In this document: in pieces, positions 8,964 through 17,555 of the stretch
Numbering within the stretch: the first letter of the stretch is position 1
Layout of the letters: every line of letters starts with the position of its first letter
Source: Pseudomonas anatoliensis
GTDB lineage: Bacteria; Pseudomonadota; Gammaproteobacteria; Pseudomonadales; Pseudomonadaceae
Assembly: GCF_017976235.1 (NCBI RefSeq)
Contig: NZ_JACVHC010000012.1
Span: forward strand, 1 to 64,000
Reading direction: 5' to 3'
DNA: 64,000 nt
Notes under the pieces: generated by a model
Database searches by the model: none
What the model was told of the DNA's origin: nothing
Seen by the model: the letters and a program-made list of their open reading frames with translations, nothing else
Position numbers and translations under genes: made by a program

Positions 8964-9749
8964 TTGCTTATCGAGTCCCGCCGCCGCGCCTATTTGAACG
9001 CCATGCAGGTGGTCAATTGGCTACCGCGCACCGAATTGCCCTTCGCCGCCCCTTCGCGGCCCGAGCTGCTGGACATGCCCGAGCCCGAAATCGAGGCGCC
9101 GGTTGTGGCTGCGCCACAGGCCGAAACCCCGGTGCAGCCTGCCGTGCGCCCAGCCGAGCGGCAGAAGATCGAAGTGCCGCGACCTTCGTCGCCGAGTACT
9201 CGAGCCAGCACAAAACCGGTCGAGGAGGCGGACGACACGCCGGTGGTCGCCAAACCTGCGCCAGTGCCCCCCCCGCGTTTCGCCCTGCAACTGCTGCGCG
9301 CCGGGCGTTGCCTGCTGCTGGTGGAGTTACCTACAGGTGAATCCTTCCAGAGCCGCGATCCGGCGTATCTCTTGCTCAAGGACATGTTGCGTGCCGCCGG
9401 TCTGCCGGATGCGCCGCAGATCGTCGGTGAGCCGGTGCGCTGGCCGTGGTTGAACCGCGGCACGATGGATCAGGGCCCGGAAGCGGCGCGCGACTTCGTG
9501 CAAGGTTTTCTCTCGGTACAAATGGAAGCGGCGACCTGCGCCTGCCTGTGGCTGATCGGCCTGCCGGCGGTGCGTTTTGCCGGTGAGGCGGACGCCGAAG
9601 CGTTCAATCGTGAATTGCAGATCGAAGGACTGGGCGCTGCCTGGGCTGTTCCCGGTCTGGAATTGTTAATGGAAGAGCCACAGCGCAAAGCCGCTGTGTG
9701 GCAAGCCATGCGTCGGCTGATGGCGCGCTGGAAAGAATCGAATGAGTGA
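8964..9749 (+). CDS. Hypothetical protein upstream of rimI (PA4679-like)
   Basis: A protein of up to 261 residues whose function I do not recognise. Residues about 25-100 are rich in proline and alanine and look disordered. The rest is a compact domain with repeated hydrophobic segments but no signal peptide and no obvious catalytic motif. The frame begins with a TTG at 8964 (MLIESRRRAYLNAM), and an ATG at 9003 (MQVVNWL) is the alternative; neither has a convincing ribosome binding site. The stop overlaps the rimI start, so the two are translationally coupled. From memory an equivalent unnamed gene precedes rimI in P. aeruginosa. Confidence 0.8.
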   Translation: MLIESRRRAYLNAMQVVNWLPRTELPFAAPSRPELLDMPEPEIEAPVVAAPQAETPVQPAVRPAERQKIEVPRPSSPSTRASTKPVEEADDTPVVAKPAPVPPPRFALQLLRAGRCLLLVELPTGESFQSRDPAYLLLKDMLRAAGLPDAPQIVGEPVRWPWLNRGTMDQGPEAARDFVQGFLSVQMEAATCACLWLIGLPAVRFAGEADAEAFNRELQIEGLGAAWAVPGLELLMEEPQRKAAVWQAMRRLMARWKESNE

Positions 9750-10194
9750 CGCTGTAACGTTCCGCCCGATGACCGAGGCGGACCTGGACGCTGTGCTGAA
9801 GATTGAATTCGCCGCGTACAGTCACCCGTGGACCCGTGGGATTTTTCTCGACGGCCTGGGCAAATACCAGATCTGGTTGATGTTTGAAGGTCAGCAGCAG
9901 GTCGGTCACGGCGTGGTGCAAATCATTCTGGATGAGGCGCACCTGCTCAACATCACGGTCAAACCGGAGAATCAGGGGCGTGGGCTGGGGCTGACGTTGC
10001 TGGAGCATCTGATGTCGCGGGCGTATGCCGCCCAGGCGCGCGAGTGTTTTCTGGAGGTGCGTGACAGCAACCAGTCGGCGTTCCGTTTGTATGAGCGTTA
10101 TGGCTTCAACGAGATTGGCCGGCGTCGGGATTATTATCCGGCGGTGGGTGGGCGTGAAGATGCGGTGGTCATGGCCTGCACCTTGGTTGACTGA
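9742..10194 (+). CDS. rimI: Ribosomal-protein-alanine N-acetyltransferase RimI
   Basis: A 150-residue GNAT-fold acetyltransferase. The acetyl-CoA loop QGRGLGLTLLEHL lies around residues 76-88, followed by the GNAT segment EVRDSNQSAFRLYERYGF and a C-terminal GRRRDYYP typical of RimI, which acetylates the N-terminal alanine of ribosomal protein S18. It overlaps the upstream hypothetical gene by 8 bases. Confidence 0.93.
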   Translation: MSDAVTFRPMTEADLDAVLKIEFAAYSHPWTRGIFLDGLGKYQIWLMFEGQQQVGHGVVQIILDEAHLLNITVKPENQGRGLGLTLLEHLMSRAYAAQARECFLEVRDSNQSAFRLYERYGFNEIGRRRDYYPAVGGREDAVVMACTLVD

Positions 10195-10218
10195 TTCCAC
10201 TGATGTATAGCTGAGCCT

Positions 10219-10311
10219 CTGTAGGAGAGGCCGAAGGCTGCGATCTGTTGATCTTGCTTTGGATGTTGAACAACAAGATCAAAAGATCGCAGCCTTCGGC
10301 AGCTCCTACAG
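10219..10311. repeat. REPIN (GCCGAAGGCTGCGATCTTTTG class)
   Basis: Two inverted arms of the type GTAGGAGCTGCCGAAGGCTG followed by CGATC. The left arm is altered (GTAGGAGAGG instead of GTAGGAGCTG), showing decay. It lies between rimI and the acidic hypothetical gene. Confidence 0.88.
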
Positions 10312-10360
10312 GGATTGCGTTAATGCAGGTAATCAGCAGGGATGGCGTTACTGCAGGTAA

Positions 10361-10765
10361 TCATCGATTGCCATCCAACGGTTTGCGCCGTGCCAGCTCT
10401 GCTTCATCCAGGCCATTGCCGCCGCCGATGTCGTCTTCATCGACCACGCTCAAATCCCAGTCCGCCGGATTGTCTTCACCGGATTCGCTGGCATCTCTGG
10501 CGCCATCCTCACGAATCAGCGTTTCCGGGCTCATGTCATCGTCGGTCGGCTCATGGTCGGCAGTCGACGCGCCAGTGAGGCCCGCTTCACGCACGCGCTC
10601 CTCTGGCATCAGTTGCTCGCGCTCCTGTTCCGGCAGTTCATCGCCGATCTTCGCGCTGGGCTGTTCGTCGTCGAAGTCCAGCTCGTGCATCGAACCCATG
10701 CGATCTTCGTTATCATCGATGGGTTCCGGTTGCACCGCATCGTAAGGGCGTCGTGAATCAGTCAT
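10361..10765 (-). CDS. Acidic hypothetical protein
   Basis: A 134-residue protein very rich in Asp and Glu and poor in hydrophobic residues, so probably largely disordered. No signal peptide, membrane segment or catalytic motif is visible. Similar short acidic proteins are conserved in pseudomonads and, from memory, are sometimes labelled 'phosphotransferase system HPr-related', but nothing here resembles the HPr fold or its active-site histidine, so that name is not used. It stands alone between rimI and the divergently transcribed carbonic anhydrase gene. Confidence 0.8.
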   Translation of the reverse strand: MTDSRRPYDAVQPEPIDDNEDRMGSMHELDFDDEQPSAKIGDELPEQEREQLMPEERVREAGLTGASTADHEPTDDDMSPETLIREDGARDASESGEDNPADWDLSVVDEDDIGGGNGLDEAELARRKPLDGNR

Positions 10766-10906
10766 GGCAAATCCTCATAGTGTGGGCCTTACTAAGGTGG
10801 ACTCACCGGGCACACGAGAATTCCAACAAAAACACTTGCGATCCTTTCGTGACCCCGACCGACGGTCGTCTGTCAAAGCAGCGCATCTTTCTTGAGGCCT
10901 TACAGC

Positions 10907-11551
10907 ATGCATGACTTACAAGACCTGATTGATAACAACGAGCGTTGGGCTGACGCGATCACCAAGGAAGACCCGGATTTCTTCGCCAAGCTGGCGCGTC
11001 AGCAAACCCCTGAGTATCTGTGGATCGGCTGTTCCGACGCACGGGTGCCGGCCAACGAAATCGTCGGCATGTTGCCAGGCGATTTGTTCGTACACCGCAA
11101 TGTCGCCAACGTGGTGCTGCACACCGACCTCAATTGCCTGTCGGTGATCCAGTACGCGGTCGATGTGCTCAAGGTCAAACACATTCTGGTCACTGGCCAC
11201 TACGGCTGTGGCGGAGTGCGGGCGTCGATGCAGGATCGTCAGCTCGGTCTGATCGACGGTTGGCTGCGCTCGATCCGTGACCTCTATTACGACAAGCGTG
11301 ACGAACTGGCCAAGCTGCCGACCGAAGAAGAGCGGGTCGATCGCATGTGCGAGCTCAACGTGATCCAGCAAGTGGCCAACGTCGGCCACACCAGCATTGT
11401 GCAAAACGCCTGGCATCGCGGGCAGAGCCTGTCGATCCACGGTTGCATCTACGGCATCAAGGATGGCCGCTGGAAAAGCCTGAACGCGACCATCAGCGGT
11501 TTCGAGCAACTGCCGCCGCAATATCGCTTGCGTCCTGTCGGGGCGCCGTAA
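10907..11551 (+). CDS. can: Beta-class carbonic anhydrase
   Basis: A 214-residue beta-carbonic anhydrase that interconverts CO2 and bicarbonate, supplying bicarbonate to carboxylases. The zinc ligands are present: Cys and Asp in the CSDARVPAN motif (near residues 42-50) and His and Cys in GHYGCGGV (near 101-108). The frame is open from 10892, but the ATG at 10907 giving MHDLQDLIDNN matches the usual N terminus of this family, so it is chosen. It is convergent with the SET-domain gene. Confidence 0.95.
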   Translation: MHDLQDLIDNNERWADAITKEDPDFFAKLARQQTPEYLWIGCSDARVPANEIVGMLPGDLFVHRNVANVVLHTDLNCLSVIQYAVDVLKVKHILVTGHYGCGGVRASMQDRQLGLIDGWLRSIRDLYYDKRDELAKLPTEEERVDRMCELNVIQQVANVGHTSIVQNAWHRGQSLSIHGCIYGIKDGRWKSLNATISGFEQLPPQYRLRPVGAP

Positions 11552-11573
11552 CCCCGAAAGTTGCCCGCGCGGA

Positions 11574-12098
11574 TCAGCGTGAGCCTTGCCGTCGCCAGCG
11601 CTGTAAAAAGTGCTGGCCCTCGATGCTCGGTGGTTCGTTGTAACCGGTGATCCACCCGCGGCACCGTGCAGAACCGCAACCGCAGGCAAACTGATGCAGC
11701 AGTTTGTCCTCGGTGGCGGCGTAATCCATGGTCAGCCGCTCCCCCCTGTGGATATCTTTCAACGCCCACAGCCACAGTTCGCTCATGTCGAGAAACACGT
11801 TCGGGTCGCAGGCGTGTTCGAGCGCTCCGCAAAAGCGCGGATCGTAGACGTGAATACCGTTCAAAAGCTGCCGTGTCTGTCGACAGCGATAGGGCAATAA
11901 CTGTCCAGACACCCTGCACATACGGCTGGTGCGCTGAAACTCCCGACGCGCTGCGACGCCTGTCGGGGTGCCGTGCTCATCGTGAAAGACTTCGAAGTCG
12001 GCGCTGGACGGAAACCCGAGGCGCACCGGCAGGCCGGCGAAGGGGTAGATGCCTTCGGTATCGCGTGGAACCGATCCAGCAATCGCATGGGTACTCAT
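11574..12098 (-). CDS. SET-domain protein (putative lysine methyltransferase)
   Basis: A 174-residue protein with the C-terminal part of a SET domain: HACDPNVFLD (position of the usual NHSCxPN motif), GERLTMDY (usual GEELTxDY) and a post-SET cysteine cluster CGCGSARCRG close to the end. SET enzymes transfer methyl groups from S-adenosylmethionine to lysines; the bacterial substrate is unknown. The domain is compact, as in bacterial SET proteins. It has its own promoter region and converges on the carbonic anhydrase gene with 22 bases between stops. Confidence 0.85.
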   Translation of the reverse strand: MSTHAIAGSVPRDTEGIYPFAGLPVRLGFPSSADFEVFHDEHGTPTGVAARREFQRTSRMCRVSGQLLPYRCRQTRQLLNGIHVYDPRFCGALEHACDPNVFLDMSELWLWALKDIHRGERLTMDYAATEDKLLHQFACGCGSARCRGWITGYNEPPSIEGQHFLQRWRRQGSR

Positions 12099-12206
12099 AA
12101 CAGTCCTTGTCGCAAGGAGGGCACGACTTCCTTCAACTGACGTCCTGTCAGCACGGCGGAACCATTCTTTGGATCCAATCTAGTCGTAATAGGTATAGAC
12201 GGTCTA

Positions 12207-12222
12207 CTGTCAGATCTGACAG
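12207..12222. promoter_or_regulatory. Perfect 16-bp palindrome (possible operator)
   Basis: CTGTCAGATCTGACAG is a perfect palindrome in the intergenic region upstream of the SET-domain gene. A plausible dimer binding site by symmetry only; no regulator is identified. Confidence 0.4.
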
Positions 12223-12238
12223 GCGAAATAGACGCTTT

Positions 12239-12264
12239 CCCGTGTCAGTCATGGCTGACACGGG
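12239..12264 (-). terminator. Hairpin downstream of the exported hypothetical gene
   Basis: CCCGTGTCAG and CTGACACGGG form a 10-bp stem with a 6-base loop just after the minus-strand gene ending at 12280. There is no T run after it, so it is a weak or Rho-assisted terminator at best. Confidence 0.5.
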
Positions 12265-12279
12265 AGATCTTCGGCACGG

Positions 12280-13452
12280 TTACAGGTGTGGGGCAGGGAC
12301 GGCAGTGGCTGGCAAAGGCGCTTTGAGCTGTTGCAGTTGAGCCTTGACGGGTGGGGTGGCGCACTGGATGGCGGCTTGCTCCGGGGTCAGATCGCGAATC
12401 GAGGTGTAGAACAACTCGCAGGTTTTGACCTTTTGGGTGACTTGCCAGGTCTGCGTGCACTGACTGAGAGTGCTCTGCGCATCGCTGCCCGGTTTACTGC
12501 CCATATCGGCCTGCCAACAGGCGGCGCTCAAGTCCTGCCCCATTACCCTCAGGCCTGCCGCGTCAGCCTTGGCTTGCGCATCGTCGCCGGTATAGCTTTT
12601 GGCGTCGGCGGCGTACCAGATATAACTTGGATGGTTGGACCCTAACACCGGCACGTTCACGCCTGCGCTCGGGCTGATGGTCGCCAGGCCGAGGACGTTC
12701 ACGGTCGGCCCGTATTGCTGCTTGATCCAGTTGCGTACCGGTGCACCGAAAGCCACCATCGGCAGTGTCGTGCCGCTGACGGTCTGGCTGAACTGCTTGA
12801 CCAGCGTGGTCTGGTAGTCCTTGAAGTAGTCATACACACCTTCCAGATCACTGCCGGCGTTGGACGGCGCGGCGATCGGGGCGATGTCGATAATCGTCTG
12901 ATAGGCCGGGGTCTGATCGGCGGGGATGCCATTGGCCGTCAGCAGCGTTGCCCAGCGGTCGGTGGTATTGGAGCGCAGATAATCCTGAGCCTGGGTCAGC
13001 GAGTAATCCGGCGGAAAGTGCAGCAATTCCACGCTTTTGCGATTTTCCAGGGCCATGCCCAACGGCAGGAACAGATACCAGCTATACGCCCATTTGCCAT
13101 CGGCGTTGAGCTTGCTGGCGCCGGTGTAGGCCAGATCTCCCGCGTCCAGCAGCGCCGACAGCGGCTTGTCGTAGCCCTGCGGCACGCCGTTGATTTCGGC
13201 GTAGATCTGGTCGTTATCGGTTTTCACCAGAACCTTCGCATTGGCATAGCCGTCGCGTTGCACGCTCTGGGTCAGGTAATGCGCGACGGTCTGCTCCAGC
13301 GTCCAGTTGCGAAAGCAAATCACGCTGCAGTTGTTGGGGTAGGCGAACAGACGTGTGACACGCTCGGTGCTGCCCAGCTTCAGGTCGACATCGGCGTGGG
13401 CGGCGGCGCTCAGTGTCAGCGCGGCGAGGGTAAGTCCTGCGAGTTTGAACAT
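12280..13452 (-). CDS. Exported protein of unknown function
   Basis: A 390-residue protein with a clear signal peptide (MFKLAGLTLAALTLSAAAHA, cleavage probably after residue 20). I do not recognise the mature family. It has paired cysteines near the N terminus (NNCSVICF) and further cysteines in the C-terminal third, fitting disulphides in the periplasm. The frame extends upstream to 13866, but the ATG at 13452 has a well-spaced AAGGAT and begins the signal peptide, so it is the start. It is monocistronic. Confidence 0.85.
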   Translation of the reverse strand: MFKLAGLTLAALTLSAAAHADVDLKLGSTERVTRLFAYPNNCSVICFRNWTLEQTVAHYLTQSVQRDGYANAKVLVKTDNDQIYAEINGVPQGYDKPLSALLDAGDLAYTGASKLNADGKWAYSWYLFLPLGMALENRKSVELLHFPPDYSLTQAQDYLRSNTTDRWATLLTANGIPADQTPAYQTIIDIAPIAAPSNAGSDLEGVYDYFKDYQTTLVKQFSQTVSGTTLPMVAFGAPVRNWIKQQYGPTVNVLGLATISPSAGVNVPVLGSNHPSYIWYAADAKSYTGDDAQAKADAAGLRVMGQDLSAACWQADMGSKPGSDAQSTLSQCTQTWQVTQKVKTCELFYTSIRDLTPEQAAIQCATPPVKAQLQQLKAPLPATAVPAPHL

Positions 13453-13705
13453 GCTCAGATCCTTTTCAGCGTGGTTCCCCCGATTTTGGGGTGCTTCATA
13501 TTGGATCAGCGCTGTTGTTCGGAGAAGTGTTAACTGGCAAATTCTACGGTGAACAAAGGCCAGGATCAGTTGTAGGTGCGGGCATTGGTCAATGCCTCCC
13601 ATGGCGTTACCGGCTTCAAGTGATCGCTGCCATGTTTCCATGGCGGGCCCTCGCGTAGCACTTTCAGCTAGACTGCTGGCATATCGAATCTTGCGTTGGT
13701 GAAGA

Positions 13706-13996
13706 ATGAAGCCTTCCACTGCACTTGAGCTGCAACGATCCGCCATCCGAGAAGTCGTTGGCCGATTCCGTGTGGCCAACCCCCGCGTATTTGGTTCGGC
13801 GGTATTGGGGACTGATATTGAAGGAAGTGATCTGGATCTGTTGGTCGACCCGCTGCCCGGCGCCACCTTGTTTGATCTCGGCGGGCTTCAGGTTGAACTG
13901 GAAGACTTGCTCGGCGTGACTGTTGATCTGCTCACGCCAGGAGACCTGCCACTGAAGTTTCGACAGCAGGTGCTTGATCAGGCACGTCCCGTATGA
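13706..13996 (+). CDS. mntA: MntA-type nucleotidyltransferase antitoxin
   Basis: A 96-residue minimal nucleotidyltransferase. It has the signature GSX10DXD exactly (GS, then ten residues, then DLD, starting near residue 31) and a third acidic position in VTVDLLT. In HepT/MntA type toxin-antitoxin systems this enzyme AMPylates a tyrosine next to the HEPN active site and thereby silences the toxin. The stop codon overlaps the start of the HepT frame (ATGA), the standard arrangement. The partner toxin gene is interrupted, see next entry. Confidence 0.9.
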   Translation: MKPSTALELQRSAIREVVGRFRVANPRVFGSAVLGTDIEGSDLDLLVDPLPGATLFDLGGLQVELEDLLGVTVDLLTPGDLPLKFRQQVLDQARPV

Positions 13997-14337
13997 CTGA
14001 GAATCGGCTCGGCGATTATCTTGAGCACATGCGCCTGGCCGCGAGTGATGCGCTGATCTTTGTCGAAGGCCTCAGCAAGGAAGAGTTCGTCGACGACAAG
14101 CGTACGTAACAAGCGGTCATCATGAGCTTGATCATCATTGGCGAGGCAGCTACCAAGGTGATGGATCGTTATCCTGAGTTCACCGCTCTGAATTCCCAGG
14201 TTCCATGGCGTGCGATGCGCGGAATGCGCAACCGGATTGCGCACGGGTACTTCGATATCAATCTGGACGTGGTGTGGGAAACCGTCATGGTTGCGTTGCC
14301 TGAACTCTTGAAAGTCCTCCCCACCATTCAAAACTGA
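13993..14337 (+). pseudogene. hepT: HepT-type HEPN toxin (DUF86) with in-frame stop at codon 39
   Basis: Reading from the ATG at 13993, the frame encodes MTENRLGDYLEHMRLAASDA and continues to codon 38, where a TAA (14107-14109) interrupts it. The same frame then continues without break to 14337. Across the stop the translation is EFVDDKRT-stop-QAVIMSLIIIGEAA, which matches the usual DUF86 pattern with a glutamine or similar residue at the stop, so one base change explains it. The catalytic/AMPylation motif RX4HXY (RNRIAHGY) is intact downstream of the stop. An internal ATG at 14122 could give a 71-residue C-terminal fragment. The toxin is probably inactive. Confidence 0.88.
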
Positions 14338-14363
14338 TTGCACCTGCCGCGAGGCAGGTGCAA
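14338..14363. terminator. Hairpin between hepT and the AtoE-like gene
   Basis: TTGCACCTGCC and GGCAGGTGCAA form an 11-bp stem around a 4-base loop (GCGA), placed between convergent genes. On the minus strand it is followed by a short T-rich stretch (CAGTTTT), so it may end the transporter transcript. Confidence 0.65.
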
Positions 14364-14373
14364 TTGCGTCAGG

Positions 14374-15792
14374 TTACGGCATCACCGGCGGCGTATACGC
14401 CAGTGTCGTCCCCAGCGCCCACAGCAACAGCAGCACCAGCGGTGTATGCACCAGCAATTGCACGAACGAGAAACCGATCAGGTCCCGCGCCTTCAAGCCG
14501 AGCACGCCCAATAGCGGCAGCATGTAGAACGGATTGATCAGGTTCGGTAGTGCCTCCGCCGCGTTGTAGATCTGCACCGCCCAGCCGAGGTGGTATTGCA
14601 GATCGTTGGCGACTTGCATCACATACGGCGCTTCGATGATCCACTTGCCGCCGCCGGACGGGATGAAGAAGCCGAGAATTGCCGAGTAAACGCCCATCAG
14701 CAGCGCATAGGTATCGTGCGAGGCGATGCTGACGAAGAACGTCGAGATGTGATGGGCCAGGGTTTGCGCATCAGCGCCTTTGACGGTGGTCATCAGCGCG
14801 GCGATCGAGCCGTACAGCGGAAACTGGATCAGCACGCCGGTGGTGGTCGGCACCGCGCGGGCGACGGCATCAAGGAAGCTGCGCGGGCGCCAGTGCAGCA
14901 GTGCGCCGAGCATGATGAACAGGAAGTTGTAGGTGTTGAGCCCGGAAATCGCGGTAATCGCCGGTTTCGTCGAGAATTCATGGAACAGCCATCCTGCCGC
15001 CAGCAGCACCAAAACGATGATCAGCAGCGGGCTGTGTTCCAGCCATTCGCCGGGGCGCGTGCGCGGTTGCAGCGGTGGCAGGTTGAAGGCCGGGTCAATC
15101 CCGCAGGCCTCGGCGCTGCGCGCAGAGTTCGGGCCGGGGGCGGTGGCGTAGGCAATGATGATCGAAACCACGATCAGCGCCAGCAACATCACGCCGGACT
15201 GCCAGAGGAATATGGTTTCGGTGAACGGGATAACGCCAGTGATCGACAGAATCGACGGCGGCAGGCTGCCGGGGTTGGCCTGCAACTGCGCCGCCGACGA
15301 TGACAGACCCAGCGCCCACACCGCGCCAAGCCCCAGATACGCGGCGGCGCCAGCAGCACGGTAATCCATTTTCAGATCGGTGCGGCGGGCGAGGGCGCGG
15401 ACCAGCAAACCGCCAAACACCAGCGACAGGCCCCAGTTCAGCAACGAGGCGACCATCGAGATCAACGCGACCCAGGCCACGGCAGAGCGGCCGTTTTTCG
15501 GGATGCGCGCCAATCGATCAATCAGTTTCACGGCGGGCGGGGAGCTGGCGACCACGTAGCCGCCGATCACCACAAAGGCCATTTGCATGGTGAACGGGAT
15601 CAGGCTCCAGAACCCGTCGCCGAATGCCATGGCGGCGGCAGTGGGTTTGGCGCCCATGGCCAATGTGGCCAGTGCAACGATGATGACGGCTAACGCTGCG
15701 AATACCCACGAATCGGGAAACCAGCGTTCGGCAAAGCTTGAACAGCGCAGGGCGAAGCGCGCAGAGCGGCTATCTTCGATATCAACGGCCAC
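14374..15792 (-). CDS. atoE: Short-chain fatty acid transporter family protein (AtoE-like)
   Basis: A 472-residue membrane protein with about twelve hydrophobic segments, matching the AtoE/TIGR00366 short-chain fatty acid transporter family. The family-typical C-terminal half includes a SGGGKW segment, then PYVMQVANDL and the NLINPFYMLPLLG stretch. It likely imports short-chain acids such as acetoacetate or butyrate. The start is a GTG at 15792 preceded by GAGG. No catabolic ato genes are adjacent, so the substrate is inferred from family only. Confidence 0.88.
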   Translation of the reverse strand: MAVDIEDSRSARFALRCSSFAERWFPDSWVFAALAVIIVALATLAMGAKPTAAAMAFGDGFWSLIPFTMQMAFVVIGGYVVASSPPAVKLIDRLARIPKNGRSAVAWVALISMVASLLNWGLSLVFGGLLVRALARRTDLKMDYRAAGAAAYLGLGAVWALGLSSSAAQLQANPGSLPPSILSITGVIPFTETIFLWQSGVMLLALIVVSIIIAYATAPGPNSARSAEACGIDPAFNLPPLQPRTRPGEWLEHSPLLIIVLVLLAAGWLFHEFSTKPAITAISGLNTYNFLFIMLGALLHWRPRSFLDAVARAVPTTTGVLIQFPLYGSIAALMTTVKGADAQTLAHHISTFFVSIASHDTYALLMGVYSAILGFFIPSGGGKWIIEAPYVMQVANDLQYHLGWAVQIYNAAEALPNLINPFYMLPLLGVLGLKARDLIGFSFVQLLVHTPLVLLLLWALGTTLAYTPPVMP

Positions 15793-15850
15793 GGGAATAC
15801 CTCGGATTTTTTATGGTTATTTTTGGTCCAGGGGATGAATCGCACAGCCC

Positions 15851-15941
15851 CTGTAGGAGTGAGCCTGCTCGCGATGGCGTCTTTACATTCAACATGTGTA
15901 TCGACTGAGACGACGCCATCGCGAGCAGGCTCACTCCTACA
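15851..15941. repeat. REPIN (TGAGCCTGCTCGCGAT class)
   Basis: Inverted arms of the same class as the element near 3805, separated by about 40 bases. It occupies the centre of the 333-base gap between the AtoE-like gene and the MHS transporter; nothing else is seen in that gap. Confidence 0.92.
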
Positions 15942-16125
15942 AGGTATCGGCTCGACTCGCCGACAGTGGAGTTCGCCCTGCAGGACGGGCATTTACAGTA
16001 AATCAACTGCCGTTTCTTTGTGAGCAGGTTTTGCAAAACCGGGACTATGGTCTAACGGGTTGTCCATTGGCGCATTTGCGTAGACCATGTGCGCCTTGGT
16101 TTTTTGCCTGCCAGAGTTCTTTGCC

Positions 16126-17439
16126 ATGACTGCCCAAAACACGGCCAAACCGGTGCCGTTCAGCCGCTCCGACTACAAGACCCTCGGCCTTGCGGCCCTT
16201 GGCGGGGCGCTGGAAATCTACGATTTCATCATCTTCGTATTCTTCGCCCTGACCCTAAGCCAGTTGTTCTTCCCGCCGGAAATGCCCGAGTGGCTGCGAC
16301 TGCTGCAAAGCTTCGGAATTTTCGTCACCGGTTATCTGGCGCGGCCGCTGGGCGGGATTCTGATGGCGCATTTCGCCGACCGGATGGGCCGCAAAAAAGT
16401 CTTCAGCCTGAGCATCCTGATGATGGCGCTGCCGTGCCTGCTGATCGGGATCATGCCGACTTACGCCCAGATCGGGTATTTTGCACCGCTGCTGTTGTTG
16501 GCGCTGCGCATCTTGCAAGGCGCGGCGGTTGGCGGTGAAGTGCCGAGTGCCTGGGTGTTCGTCGCCGAGCACGCTCCGACCGGGCATCGCGGTTATGCCT
16601 TGGGCTTCTTGCAGGCCGGTTTGACCTTCGGCTATCTGATCGGCGCGCTGACCGCGACGTTCCTGGCACAAGTCTTCACCCCGGCGGAAATTCTTGATTA
16701 CGCCTGGCGCTATCCTTTCCTGCTGGGCGGCGTGTTCGGCGTGATCGGTGTCTACCTGCGCCGCTGGTTGAGCGAAACCCCGGTGTTCATGGCGATGCAA
16801 GCGCAGCGCGAAGCGCGGGTCGAACTGCCGCTGCGTACAGTGCTGCGTGAACATCGACTGGCGATGCTGCCAGCCATGTTGCTGACCTGCGTGCTGACGT
16901 CGGCGGTGGTGGTGTTCGTGGTCATCACCCCGACCATGATGCAGAAAACCTTCGGCATGACCGCCAGCCACACTTTTGCGCTCAGCGCCCTGGGCATCGT
17001 CTTCCTCAACATCGGTTGCGTGATCGCCGGGTTGCTGGTGGATCGCATCGGTGCCTGGCGCACGGTGATGCTGTATAGCGTGTTGCTGCCGCTTGGCATT
17101 GGCGTGCTTTACAGCTGCTTGATCATGGGCGGCAGTTGGCTTGGTCTGGCGTACGCCGTAGCCGGTCTTGCCTGCGGCGTTGTCGGTGCAGTGCCGTCGG
17201 TGATGGTCGGGTTGTTCCCGGCGCGTATTCGCGTGTCAGGCATTTCCTTCACCTACAACATTGCCTACGCCGCCTGGGCGAGTATCACGCCGTTGTTGCT
17301 GATCGGTCTGATGCCATGGAGCCCGTGGATCTGCGTAATCTTCTGCGCGGTGATGGGCACAGTGGGTGTGCTGAGTGCGGCGTATTTTGGCTCGCGGATG
17401 CCGCGTACGGGGCCATGTCAGGTTGCCGGAACTGCCTGA
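16126..17439 (+). CDS. MHS-family MFS transporter (metabolite:proton symporter)
   Basis: A 437-residue major facilitator with twelve hydrophobic segments. The first helix region carries ALEIYDFIIF and the loop between helices 2 and 3 has the conserved motif (HFADRMGRKKVF), both typical of the metabolite:H+ symporter family that takes up dicarboxylates, tricarboxylates, proline or shikimate. The substrate cannot be told from sequence. The frame is open from 16087, but the ATG at 16126 (MTAQNTAKPVPF) fits the family N terminus. Confidence 0.88.
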   Translation: MTAQNTAKPVPFSRSDYKTLGLAALGGALEIYDFIIFVFFALTLSQLFFPPEMPEWLRLLQSFGIFVTGYLARPLGGILMAHFADRMGRKKVFSLSILMMALPCLLIGIMPTYAQIGYFAPLLLLALRILQGAAVGGEVPSAWVFVAEHAPTGHRGYALGFLQAGLTFGYLIGALTATFLAQVFTPAEILDYAWRYPFLLGGVFGVIGVYLRRWLSETPVFMAMQAQREARVELPLRTVLREHRLAMLPAMLLTCVLTSAVVVFVVITPTMMQKTFGMTASHTFALSALGIVFLNIGCVIAGLLVDRIGAWRTVMLYSVLLPLGIGVLYSCLIMGGSWLGLAYAVAGLACGVVGAVPSVMVGLFPARIRVSGISFTYNIAYAAWASITPLLLIGLMPWSPWICVIFCAVMGTVGVLSAAYFGSRMPRTGPCQVAGTA

Positions 17440-17555
17440 CTCGCCGAGCCCGAACTATTTTTGACTGACGAGTCTCAATCGCTCTTCAGAAAAGCTCTCC
17501 AAAGCCGATGGTTAGGCTGTATCCCGCTTTCCACCCTGCCCATCGGTGCTCTCCC

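Noticed and set aside
10361..10765. HPr-related phosphotransfer protein
   Set aside because: The name is sometimes attached to such proteins, but the sequence is acidic and low-complexity and shows no HPr active-site region.
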